Below, piece after piece: positions 1 through 9,417 of a stretch of 64,000 nucleotides of DNA. The position numbers and the translations under genes are program-made. A model generated the notes under the pieces. That model did no database searches. It saw only the letters and a list, made by a program, of their open reading frames with translations, and had not been told where the DNA came from. Origin of the DNA: Litoditis marina (lineage: Eukaryota > Nematoda > Chromadorea > Rhabditida > Rhabditidae); contig OZ038439.1 in NCBI GenBank assembly GCA_964036275.1, forward strand, positions 7,539,169 through 7,603,168, in the 5' to 3' direction. How positions within the stretch are numbered: position 1 is the stretch's first letter; each line of letters begins with the position of its first letter.

Positions 1-520
1 TGCGATTGACTGACAGTATAAAAAGACCCGATTCTCCACAAAGCTCTATGAACAACAAAGTTCTCCATCGTTATATATCCTTTTCAGCAAGCTAGGATTA
101 CTAGAGATACAAATTCAGCAAACGTGCTTCTTGTGAAAACTACGAAAAATACTGTAAACACGGTTGTCAAAATATGAGAGAAACTTCCAAACACCAGTAA
201 GGTGTGACTATTCTACAAAAGGAAACGCGCCTTTCTAGAACAATGAGTGAAATTTCATGATTGTGGGGAGAAAAAGCGATATTGGCCGTTATTCTCAAAT
301 ATTAGCCCGTTTTCTTGAAATTCCTGATGAACCCACTTTTGAACAATGCGACCGATACGGGGCTGACCGCCGATACGCGGTTACTGTAGTTTTGGGGCGG
401 TTCCTCGGGCAGTCCTTTAGTTTGACCTCCTTCCAAAAGGAGAACACGTTTGCCACACAGGGTGGGCGAGCCGGCTGTAAATAAACGATGATATATGGTT
501 CTGCTCAGATAATTGGTCAG

Positions 521-637
521 CCATTTTTGTAGCGGCCTCGACGAGACAGTGCGCAGGTCAGAGAGACGCAGAGTGGGTTAGCCTGTCTGCAGTCCAATTG
601 ACCTGCACACTCTCTCATCGGGACGCTACAAAAGTGG
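521..637. mobile_element. GAGAGAG/GACGCAGAC inverted-repeat element, copy 1
   Basis: CCATTTTTGTAGCGGCCTCG on the left and its mirror (GACGCTACAAAAGTGG) on the right, with GTGCGCAGGTCAGAGAGACG and the partial mirror GACCTGCACACTCTCTC inside. It can fold into one hairpin of about 115 bases. Confidence 0.75.
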
Positions 638-776
638 TTGGGTGAGCCGGCTGAAAATAAATGTGATGTCATATCACATATATGTGGAAAGCCCTCTCAA
701 CCTAAAAGAACGCACAATTCTGTGTCCACCCAGTCACAGAAACGATCCGAAACTGTCGATCTCAGACAATTCCCAG

Positions 777-1107
777 CGAATTGGCCAGCCACTTTATTGA
801 TTGGCTGAACGAGAGAGAGTGCAGGTCAGAGAGACGCAGACTGTCTTAGCCTGTCTGCGCGTCAGTGACCTGCATCATACACCGCCAGGAGTCTCCCATT
901 TTCTTTTTCTTTTTTGAGTCGCGACCCCACCAAAATAGTTCAAAACTGCTATTTTCATCAATTTTCACTAGTTTTGTATGAATTTCGCGGTTTTTCAACT
1001 AGCGACACTTATTTTTCATCAAAATTAGTTCGCGACCCTCCATCTTATAAAATACCTTGGCGGTGTGTGACCTGCGTGCTCTCTCGTTTTTGTAGCTGGC
1101 CAATTGC
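777..1107. mobile_element. GAGAGAG/GACGCAGAC element, copy 2, split by a hAT-type insertion
   Basis: Left half 777-873 and right half 1068-1107 together make one element (AATTGGCCAGC ... GCTGGCCAATT ends). The interruption is the element at 874-1067, whose 8-bp target duplication TGACCTGC is part of the host repeat. Confidence 0.8.
874..1067. mobile_element. hAT-type element, CATACACCGCC family, nested in another repeat
   Basis: Ends CATACACCGCC and mirror CACACCGCC. TGACCTGC is duplicated at 866-873 and 1068-1075. The interior (CGCGACC, CCAAAATAGTTCAAAACTG, ACTAGTTTTGTATGAATTT) matches the 12722-12959 copy. Confidence 0.85.
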
Positions 1108-1532
1108 AGACAATTGGCGCTAATCGTTCTGAGACCTTGCACCAGTAGAGTTGGCAAAATAGCCACAAAAAGGGGTCGCTTCTTCGCCGAAAACGTGGTA
1201 ATTCATGTATTTTCGATGCAAAATCTCCAATTTTCACGTTACTGAATCTAAAAACGGACTACTTTCTGTGAAATAGTCGGAGCTTACAGGTGTATGCACA
1301 CAGAACGAACGAACGGTGTCGACACTTGTCAGCACATGAGAGAGGGTGTAGATCAGAGATACGCAGACAGACTGGCAGCTAGTCGAGCCCCGCTCCTTAC
1401 AATAATGATCGTACGCTGCTGCCACCAAGGGTTTCAAAAATAATACATTCTTCGCCGACGTAAACAGTATGAACGCGGCCCAACACCCCTCTGCATGCAT
1501 AACATGATTATCGATTGATGTGATCTCCAAAC

Positions 1533-1590
1533 CCACCGATAGCGCATGTCATTGCGTTTCCGACCATTCCGCCTCCCAACTACGACTGCA
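1533..1590 (-). pseudogene. Decayed copy A of the COQ6-like exon 1 donor half
   Basis: About 57 bases match the 3' half of the real exon at 2398-2452 with only a few changes. It covers the FAD fingerprint and stops at the donor. A one-base insertion within the glycine run shifts the frame, and the donor reads GTGGGT instead of GTGAGT. On the minus strand it is preceded by TTTGCAG, so it even looks like an exon with an acceptor. Flanks on both sides differ from those of the real exon. Confidence 0.8.
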
Positions 1591-1877
1591 AACGTTTTCT
1601 GATGACTAGTAACCGCTTTGTAACCCGCTCCCTTTGTAGAAATACGCGGTTACCATGTTACCAAGTGTGTAACAAGAGGGTTCTCAACGAGTTGACTTCT
1701 CAACCAAAAAGAGAAAATTTGTCTATTTCTTATGCAAAATCATCAATTTTCGCGTGTCAACTACTTTTCGTTGAATAGTCAAACCTTATTGGTCTATGGA
1801 GTTATTTAATCAAGTATACGGTTACCTGACCCAATACAATAAAGAATCCGTAACTTACCGATAACTTATCGACACCC

Positions 1878-1932
1878 CATTGCGTCTCCGACCACCCCCC
1901 CCCCCCCCCCCCCCCCCCCAACTACAATTGCA
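1878..1932 (-). pseudogene. Decayed copy B of the COQ6-like exon 1, expanded by a poly-C run
   Basis: CCATTGCGTCTCCGACCA and CAACTACAATTGCA match the real exon and copy A, but the centre is replaced by a run of about two dozen C (1896-1919). Copies A and B share the bases to their right (CAAACGTTTTCT, then TAGTAACCG and TTTGTAACCCG), so A and B belong to a roughly 340-base duplicated segment. Confidence 0.65.
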
Positions 1933-2055
1933 AACGTTTTCTAGTAACCGATTTGTAACCCGTTTTAAGAACCCCCTGGTAGAAATACGGGATTAACGTG
2001 CGTAAGCAAAGGGTTAACTCAACCAGTTAACCAGGATAACGGTTACCCGATGCGG

Positions 2056-2177
2056 TTAAAGTAGGACGATTATGTGGACCAATCCCGTGTCAACGGTCCT
2101 TTAAACTGCAATTGAAAAATGTATTGCAATTTATAGGGCTGACGCGTTCGGATTAGTCTACATAATCGTTACTTTAA
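2056..2177. mobile_element. TTAA-flanked 125-bp palindromic element, copy 1
   Basis: TTAAAGTAGGACGATTATGT at the left, mirrored at the right (ACATAATCGTTACTTTAA). The interior TCCTTTAAACTGCAATTG is partly self-complementary. Flanking TTAA at both ends recalls piggyBac-type duplications. Confidence 0.8.
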
Positions 2178-2397
2178 CGAAATACTCGGTTATATTATAT
2201 AAACAAAGGCCAGTAAGGTCTGACTAAGCGACAAAAAGTAGTCCGTTTTAGATGTGAACACGTGAAAAATTATGATTGTTCCATCAAAAGTTGACCGATT
2301 TTCTCAATTTCAAGTGAAAATTACATGGATTTCCGTCAATTCTGAGAATCCTGGGTTATTTTGAGGAAAATAAAACACTCTTTTCTTGGCAACTCAC

Positions 2398-2515
2398 CGA
2401 TAGCGCATGCCATTGCGTTTCCGACCATTCCGCCGCCAACTACAATTGCATCATAATAGGAGGACTGCGAATGAAAACGGGTACTCATCCACAACAAACG
2501 GGGCGGCAGGCGCAT
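2398..2515 (-). CDS. coq-6: COQ6-like ubiquinone biosynthesis monooxygenase, first coding exon (partial gene)
   Basis: COQ6 is a flavin-dependent monooxygenase on the matrix side of the mitochondrial inner membrane that hydroxylates the ring during coenzyme Q synthesis. Only the first exon is visible. It encodes about 39 residues: a short basic, serine-rich start (MRLPPRLLWMSTRF) that fits a mitochondrial presequence, then YYDAIVVGGGMVGNAMACAI, the GxGxxG FAD-binding fingerprint in the form typical of COQ6. The exon ends in a strong donor (G then GTGAGT). I chose the ATG at 2515 because it lies 8 bases after an acceptor-like site (TCTCCATTCCAG ending at 2523), suggesting spliced-leader addition; an in-frame ATG further upstream would add a non-presequence tail. 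No later exon was recognised between 1 and 2397, so the gene probably continues beyond the left edge. Other FAD monooxygenases share the fingerprint, so the COQ6 name is likely but not certain. Confidence 0.72.
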
Positions 2516-2522
2516 TATTATG

Positions 2523-2536
2523 CTGGAATGGAGAGA
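2523..2536 (-). other. Probable spliced-leader trans-splice acceptor of the COQ6-like gene
   Basis: The minus strand reads TTATCTCTCCATTCCAG and then, 8 bases on, the ATG of the COQ6-like first exon. A pyrimidine-rich acceptor this close to a start codon, without an upstream coding exon, is the usual layout of trans-spliced nematode genes. An ordinary 5' UTR intron is the alternative. Confidence 0.4.
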
Positions 2537-2576
2537 TAAATCAATAAAATCAATATGTTGACCTACCAATTTGGAA

Positions 2577-2775
2577 ATAAAGTGTAGGAGTGATTGTACA
2601 ATGGCGACATTTAACTTTAGCCCTTCAACTTACTCTATATTTACCTTTTACCCCCCCCCCCCCCCCCCCCTCCATTTTCTGTTGAAACTAGTGCGGGTGG
2701 GCGGCCAAACTATCACCGGGGGTGCGATTGTACGGTGGGGGGCGAAAGTAAAATTTCCCCGCAGAGAACAGGAAA
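2577..2775. repeat. Poly-C and GGGGGCGATTGTAC-type sequence between COQ6 and UCP4
   Basis: GTGATTGTACAATGGCGAC, a run of about 20 C, then GGTGCGATTGTACGGTGGGG and GGGCGAAAGTAAA. The same G-rich words form a cluster at 48000-48320 and a fragment at 61200-61235, so a repeat family is likely. Confidence 0.5.
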
Positions 2776-3168
2776 AGGGTATGAGAAAAGCTCAAATCTT
2801 CGTTGTAGTTTGATCTCGCTACATGAGATCAAACTAAAAAACTCAGCTAGATTTTGCCTTCGCTTGCTTCGCAAAGAGCGCATTTAGGTTAGCCCAAAAG
2901 CACTATACTAGTCTATTTCACAGATCCCACATGCATAGTTTCTTACAGTACGATATTGAAACTTTCATTCTGTTTCGGTATGTACAAGCGGTCAGAAACC
3001 TTTCATAGTTTGTTTCCTAATATTATAATCGTAGAATCAAACAAATCTCATAAAGTATACAAAATCAGACTTTCTTCACAAGGAACTCGCACCAAAAACA
3101 AGAAAATTACCACGCGACAGAAACGCATTCAATCAAATCAGTGAAAAAAGTTGCTGTAAATAATATAT

Positions 3169-3174
3169 TTTATT
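3169..3174 (-). terminator. Candidate polyadenylation signal for the UCP4 gene
   Basis: The minus strand reads AATAAA here, about 710 bases past the stop codon, in an AT-rich stretch. No closer AATAAA was noticed on that strand. The long 3' UTR this implies makes the assignment tentative. Confidence 0.3.
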
Positions 3175-3884
3175 TATATACACATCACAATCTATATGGA
3201 GAAAGTTCAAACTACAAATCTATATAACGTTCGCAATCAATCAAACTATTTTACTACAGTATACATGACTAGATGAGGCTAAAAATAGAAAAAAAGAGTA
3301 TTGCCATTTCATCGCTTAGAACACCCGTTAAATGAGCACACAAATATGAAAAAAAAACTTTAGAATAAACCTAGATATTGGTGAAATAATAAAACATCGG
3401 TATGGCAACTGGAACTAAACTATCATCGGCAATGAGCAGAGTACATATAACTACAATTCTGAATTGTTTAGGTCCAACTTGAAACAACATTAATATACAT
3501 ATACAATAATCTCCCTAACAACACCTACAATAATCTAACAGAACCACTCCAACAATCGCATGTACAAAGCAAATCTAACTAAATTGGCCCCCATAAAAGT
3601 ATCGGTAATATCATGGAAATGTGAATGACGAAACGCTAACACACACCAGCAAAGTCCAACTGTTCAAAAAATGAAAATGCTCAAAGAATCCGTTTCCAAT
3701 ATCAACATTTGCTCTGGTAGCAAAACACCGAAAAACTTCTTTTCTGCGGAAATTTCTAAAATTTTACATAATCTAATCCAAAAAAAGGTTCCTTTTTGAA
3801 CAATAGTCGGACTCCACTAGAATGTGGTTACATATACAATGTTTATATATAGAAACATATAAATACTAGTCTATTACTAACAAT

Positions 3885-6800
3885 CTAGAAACTTGGCGCC
3901 CCGACCAGTTTCCTGATCTCTTCATAGGAGACCCAGAATGTGAGAGACCAGGGCGCCATTCGTATATAGGAGGGAATGAATCCCTTGTAGAGGGAGAAGA
4001 ATCCCTCGTACCGGACTATCTTCACGAAACAGTCGATACAACCGTCGTACAGATGCACGTGCGTGTTTTTCTTGTGATCTCTGTGAAGAAAAAAATTGCA
4101 TTTTTTGTAAATCTTCTTTTCAGACAATAAAACAAGACTCTCCTATTCGATATTAATGATCTTACTTAAACTTACCAAAGGGACGGCACACGATAATTTC
4201 AATGGCACTTTGCTTTTTTTTTGAAAAAACCGGATCCATTTGTAGATTTACACCAGTGAAAATCAATGTTTTTGCATCGAAAAAAATCGTTTTTCGATTT
4301 TTTAAGACTATTTGAACAACTTTACCGGTGTATGGTTACACAACCAAAAAACGCTTACATTCAGCAATTTGTCCAAATGAACCCACAGTTTAGCGTCCAA
4401 TTCGTGTCGAATCTGGTCCATGAGCCTCGTTTTGACCACATCAGAAGGCAGAGAAACCACGGCTGCCGCGAGACCCGCGCAACACGAAGAAGCGGCATGG
4501 GTCAGCATATTGTCCTGCGAATAGACTAATAAACAAAAGAATAAACAACAACAAATACACGGTCCACAATATAGTACACAAAACACATAAGCCGCTAAGG
4601 TGTGACTATTACATGAGAAGAAACCATATACCAGTAAGGTCTGACTAAGCGACGAAAAGAAAGCCGTTTTCAGGTGTAAACACGTGAAAATTTAGAATTT
4701 TTCATCAAAAGTAGACCGATTTTAATGTTTTCGGCTAAAAAGTAGTCTGTTTTTCGAAATTTTCCGACTATTCGGACAACCTTGCTGGTGTATGGAAGAA
4801 ACGCCGAGCGAGAAATATTCAGTTCTAGAGGAACCTAGTCTCGGAGACGGGATGCAGCTATCTATTACTTGTTGTCGGGCGTGTAAAAGAACTACAAAAC
4901 CATCTTAATTTCCTGATTATGAACAAACACTAATGACAGTTCACCTCCACCAATAAGGTCTGATTACTCTTAAGGAAGGAACCCGTGTTTCGTTTTGAAT
5001 ACTCCAAATTTCACTGATTTCTGTCAAAAAAAACACACACAACATTTGTACCAGTTTCAAGAAGTTGAGAAGAAGAAGAAGTTAGCCAAAACCTGTGATT
5101 ATTACCTTCAGCTGATAATAGTCGACGAGTCGATGTTTGACGAAATCATAAGTGGCGATGTCAGCCATATTCAGAAGGGCCGCCCGTTGACAATTCGGGA
5201 TCCAACCCATCCAAAGACCCAACGCACCTGCAAATGGGCCATTTTGAACCTCTTTGATCAAAAACTATGAAACTTGAAGCAATTAAATCAATATTCACAA
5301 AAAGCTCTATTTTGGTTTGAACAACTGTAACTGTGAGTATGGTGTGTGCTGTAGAACGTAAAACGGCTTCAAGGGAGAACAAATAAGTTTTGAGTTCTGA
5401 TTTGTGTTTTTGAACTGAAAAAGACTGAAAAAGAGCAAAAGCAATTCACTAACTAAAACTATAACAAATAGCCAGAACCTTCCACTCAAAAAGTTCCTTT
5501 TCGACACTGCAGAAACACGTGAAACCAAGCATAAAGATGATTTCTCACCAGAAAATAAGCAAAGCTCTAAACCATCTAACAAAACATACGATTATCATGG
5601 ATGTATATACACAAAGCCCGACTTAATACCTAATTCCCTCCATATGCGAAAATGTAGAAAGCTAGCAAAGTAACTTATAGCAGTAATTAAACATACAATT
5701 ATAGTAGTTATATACCCTGTGTCCGGTAGAGAGAGGTGAAACAGTTCCAGGCGCCCGTGTATCGCAGCGGCTGATGAGACAAACGACGCAGGCCCTCCAT
5801 CTGCATTTGCACCTGAGAAATGGAAATGAAATAATATTTTTGCATTTCTACATTCAAAAAATGTGTGAATGAGAAAACTACGAGATAAAAAGATGAAATA
5901 AACACAAACTAGAGGTACACACCATAGTATTGAGAATTTTCATACTCTGGCCATACGTCAAATACCCCTAATGCTACCTCTTTTCGACCTGATGTGAAAT
6001 ATTAAATTTCTTTCTTCACGTATGGTTGAGATGTTGAGGAGGGAAATGCAAATTTATGGAATGTCCTTACAACAGAGCAAATCTGAGAGCTGGGACACGC
6101 ATTAAAACATTTCCACAGCACCCTAGCTCAGTTTATGCTGTTTACTGGTGTTTGAGCGTACCTTGATCAAATCAGTGGGACTGGCGGCAAACTGGGCGAC
6201 TAGTCCCGACAATGCACCACAGGCCATCGACTTCCACATGGGGAACGAGGACTCGGTCTGGAAAATATAATTATAATATAATACATTAAAATTAAACATT
6301 TCAACGCAACATTCATTGTACACAGAGTTTAAATGCGAATGGGTGGCTCACACATTGTCACGCAGTTATAGCGAAAGGTTCGTCAACGAGCCAAAATGCC
6401 ATTATAACAACTTCTAGATTCTTGAATTTTATGTAAAGTGTGCGAATTCCAGTTATTTTTCACATATCTAAACACATCTTATTTTTAAATGGAAAATTTC
6501 CCGAGAGGACAACCAAACATGAGAATGACCACATTCGCTATTGATTTTTGATAAAAAGACAAAACCGGCTGTCACGTGTAGCCAGCGTACCAACTACCAA
6601 TATTGACCCTCAAGCTCAGTTTTTTAAAATAGATTTTAATAAAAAGGTTTAAATAATGAGATCCTGCTTTGGGGATGATTCGAGAAGTTTCAGTACTTTT
6701 CCATGAATAATCTTAGCCTTGAAGGGTATAGAGCAAATTAAAAAATTGAAGTGTATAGAGCTAGCCTTGAAGTGTATAGAGCTTAGAGCAGTAAAATGGC

Positions 6801-8402
6801 CACCAACCTCTTTATTCTACTGAAATTGTTGTTTCAGTCAACTGTTCGAAACTTTATAATTTCGCATTAAAATAGTGGAAATTGTCCAGATATCCACAAA
6901 AAAGAGCCCTTCTTGAAGTATGCCACCAACCTCTCTGTCATACAGCGAATCCCTGAGTATTTCATAGGCTCCCATCCTGATTCCCGTATAAATATAGTGT
7001 CGAGTGATAGCGGGACCAATCCCAGTCCAGAGGCTCATCGCTCCTTCCTTTCGGATTATATCGTAGGTGACTTGGAACATTCCTGAAAAGCATACTAAAT
7101 TTGTTCAAACAGACTTTTTATAACAGTCTACAGTCAGATGAATAAAAAAAGACTCCATTTTAGGCAAAACTGAACTATTTGTGATGCAAAATCACGTATT
7201 TAAATTTGAAAGCGGAATAACTTTAGCCACAGCGCAGTGAAGTGGGCTGAAAACACTACCACAAAATACGACAACCATGTCCAGTGGCCGTATTTTGTAA
7301 GCTCAAATAGCCGGGTAAGCTATTTGAGCAAAATTTCAATTACAATTACTAAATTCTGATTGAGGCTACGATACTTTTAATAAGTGTTTTGGTCATCACG
7401 TAAAGGTTTGCCAGTTTCACACACAAGCGAAGTATATATCAGAACGAGTAACTGTGTAGCCCGTGAAACGTCAGATGAATTTCGCTCATAGGTAAAATAC
7501 CCCGTCAAAATGGCGCTGACCCACGCTCATTTTTGACCTCTTTCTGGAACATACGCTCATTTTTAGAAGAAAAAAGTGCTAGAAACGCAATAAACCAGCC
7601 AAATAATTACTTTTGGAGGGGTATCATAATCACGTTTAGGATTACATACGATCATTTTTTTGCCTTGACATTACCCTATTTTACTTATGATTTCGCTCAA
7701 ATAGCTTACCCGGCTATTTGAGCTTACAAAATACGGCCCCAGGACAGATAATTGGAGCTTGTTAACATGAACTATAAACGAGAAATCTGATCCAATGCCG
7801 ATCGAAAAACGGCCAGTTTCATTTTGATGTTCGAAAAAAGTTTCACTCGATCAACACAAACTACGGAACGACTCTAAGAAAGAAAGAGCACAAACCACAA
7901 ATGACATCGCAATTCTTGAAAATTCAGCAAAATAAGACAATCAAGCTCACTGACCTGGTGAATTCTATATGTAACCGGGTTTTTTGGTAACCAAACCGGT
8001 TTTTGGTAACCTATATTTTGGGTTACCTCAGTGGGTAACCGGTCGGTAACCGAAAATGAAAAACCGGTTACCTGTTTTTCTAACGTAAAATGTGTTTTTA
8101 TCGTTAGTTTATTTGGTAACCGGATTTAAGTTTTAGGTTACCTACCGGTTACCTTAAGGTAACCTGAAAAAAAGGGTTACCAAAAACTGGTTAGGTTACC
8201 AAAAAACCCGGTTACATATAGAATTGGCCCACTGACCTCCTTTCGTGTGTTTGTTCCTCGAAATCTGGAGTCTTGTTTTGGTGATGTCCAATGGATATGT
8301 GACCGTTTCAGCCACCAATGCGGCAGTACAGGATAGGAGATATTTGGTGGCCACCTGTTCAAAACCCAGCACGGGTTTTCCCTCAGCCACATTGGATGAC
8401 AT
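3885..8402 (-). CDS. ucp-4: UCP4-type mitochondrial carrier (SLC25A27 family), seven exons
   Basis: Inner-membrane carrier of the uncoupling-protein branch of SLC25; UCP4 proteins affect proton leak and succinate/metabolite movement in mitochondria. Exons (minus): 8402-8237, 7082-6931, 6257-6162, 5812-5716, 5227-5106, 4514-4387, 4080-3885. All introns are GT-AG, phases join, and the product is 318 aa, close to the 323 aa of human UCP4. The three carrier repeats each carry the signature: PLDITKTR (37-44), PTDLIKVQ (133-140, with Q for the last R as in other UCP4 proteins) and PSDVVKTR (234-241). The C-terminus [20 protein letters not shown] is strongly UCP4-like. At exon 6/7 the donor CT|GTGGGT was chosen over two nearby GTs because only it keeps frame and gives the expected spacing before HKKNTHV. 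The exon 1 donor lies inside a transposon target duplication (see findings). The gene is head-to-head with TIM50. Confidence 0.93.
4625..4794. mobile_element. 170-bp hAT-type non-autonomous element in UCP4 intron 5
   Basis: Mirror ends CATATACCAGTAAGGT and CATACACCAGCAAGGT (rc). An exact 8-bp direct repeat GAAGAAAC flanks it (4617-4624 and 4795-4802), the duplication size of hAT elements. Related pieces with the same CCAGTAAGGT end lie at 192-250, 1140-1294, 2208-2310, 4248-4334 and 4944-5030. Confidence 0.8.
6796..6818 (-). repeat. Echo of the UCP4 exon 2 splice donor
   Basis: On the minus strand AGAGGTTGGTGGC occurs here and at the exon 2 donor (6933-6921), about 120 bases apart. Short, so chance or local slippage is possible. 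Confidence 0.4.
7286..7738. mobile_element. Inverted-repeat element in UCP4 intron 1 with perfect 44-bp ends that are themselves hairpins
   Basis: Arms 7286-7329 and 7695-7738 read as exact reverse complements over 44 bases. Each arm also contains its own palindrome: GCTCAAATAG, a 9-base spacer, then CTATTTGAGC. No open reading frame for a transposase lies between the arms. CCAG occurs just outside both ends but a clean target duplication was not established. Confidence 0.8.
7957..8229. mobile_element. 273-bp inverted-repeat element (GGTAACC family, copy 1) with 9-bp target duplication
   Basis: Ends are mirror copies (AATTCTATATGTAACCGGGT plus TTTTTGGTAACC). The interior consists of many GGTAACC/GGTTACC motifs. 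CACTGACCT is repeated exactly at 7948-7956 and 8230-8238. A 9-bp duplication fits Mutator-like elements. The right duplicate contains the splice donor of UCP4 exon 1. Confidence 0.85.
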
Positions 8403-8439
8403 TGCCCCTAAAAAGGAAGAATTGATATTTGATCTGCTA

Positions 8440-8562
8440 ACAAAACCAATACAAAACCTAGTGAACCGATTCTTCCCGAACCATGCGGTTCCTTTTAAGA
8501 ACAGCTGGTTTGCATACGAAACTGGTTCGGGAAGAATCGATTCTAGTTTGGTTCAGGATGCA
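8440..8562. mobile_element. Palindromic element in the UCP4-TIM50 intergenic region
   Basis: Arms GAACCGATTCTTCCCGAACC (8463-8482) and its mirror (8524-8543) enclose about 40 bases. A larger relative with degenerate GGTTCGG/CCGAACC motifs lies at 27436-27690 in QPCT intron 6. This copy lies within about 60 bases of the UCP4 start codon, so it would sit in that gene's 5' flank. Confidence 0.65.
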
Positions 8563-9417
8563 ATTGGTCGCTATATTCTATATGCGAAACTCTTTCAACT
8601 TTCAATGGCAGTATTCACGAAACTCGCGGAGCTTCCGCATCCCATGCACCGTTCCTTTACACACGTGCGTGGCCAGGGAACGTGTTTCTTACTCGAATGA
8701 GTTCCGAGGCAACATTTAAGCTCCGTTAATACAACCACAGAAACACTTCGAATAAGAAAACACTGTCACTGTCTAGACAAAAGAGCGAGCTATTAGTGGA
8801 TTCCGAGAATTTCAACTTATTCAGCGGTGAAACAACAATTATTCAAAGAGCAATTGACACTTTGATCGTGGGGTACTCTTGTGTTGTCCAAAAAGTATGT
8901 CTGCCTTGCAAAATATATGTAATTAACAGAATATAAAAGATTTAACTTTATTCAATAACAAAAACACTAGACAGGAAACGTGTGGCCGAAAACCTGCGCG
9001 GCATAGTTTGTGGTGTAGTTTAAAAGGTACCGTCAATGCAGAACCGGTAATTTTTGTGCAAACGCTGTGGATTTTTACTTTTTCCAAAACTTCATCAAAA
9101 TTTTGTTTTCAAACTTTTTGAAACGCCGCCATTATATATTAATCGTTTCAAGTTATGTGAAAATGCGACAGCTGTCTGTATTTTTGTTTCTACAGAAAAA
9201 GGGCCCGGCTTTGTTGATTACACGCCGGTGTACGGAAGTAACCTGAAAAGTAATGAAAGTCGGGTCATTTCTAGAATGGCTTTTTTCTTGATAAGTCCTT
9301 GCGAATGCAGTAAACTTGCTTGAAAATTGTAACTCCTACAATTAAGTTGAGCCTTGTGAGTTTGTTTCGTTAGTCGTGGCGTTTTGTTATCGTTCGTTCG
9401 TTACATCATCTTCGAAG
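8563..9417. other. Rest of the divergent UCP4-TIM50 intergenic region
   Basis: About 1 kb separates the two start codons. No TATA box or clear promoter motif was recognised. Around 9050-9240 there is a weak relative of the CACCGG/GTGTACGG-ended elements. CATCATCTTCGAAGATG directly precedes the TIM50 start. Confidence 0.35.

Noticed and set aside
1234..1536. 100-codon minus-strand frame as a further COQ6 exon
   Set aside because: Its sequence shows no flavoprotein features and it overlaps element ends.
4383..4514. UCP4 exon 6 ending at TGG|GTTC or further on at AAT|GTAAGC
   Set aside because: Both leave the following exon out of frame; CT|GTGGGT restores frame and family spacing.
8245..8700. 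151-codon plus-strand frame
   Set aside because: It is antisense to UCP4 exon 1 and then crosses a palindromic element.
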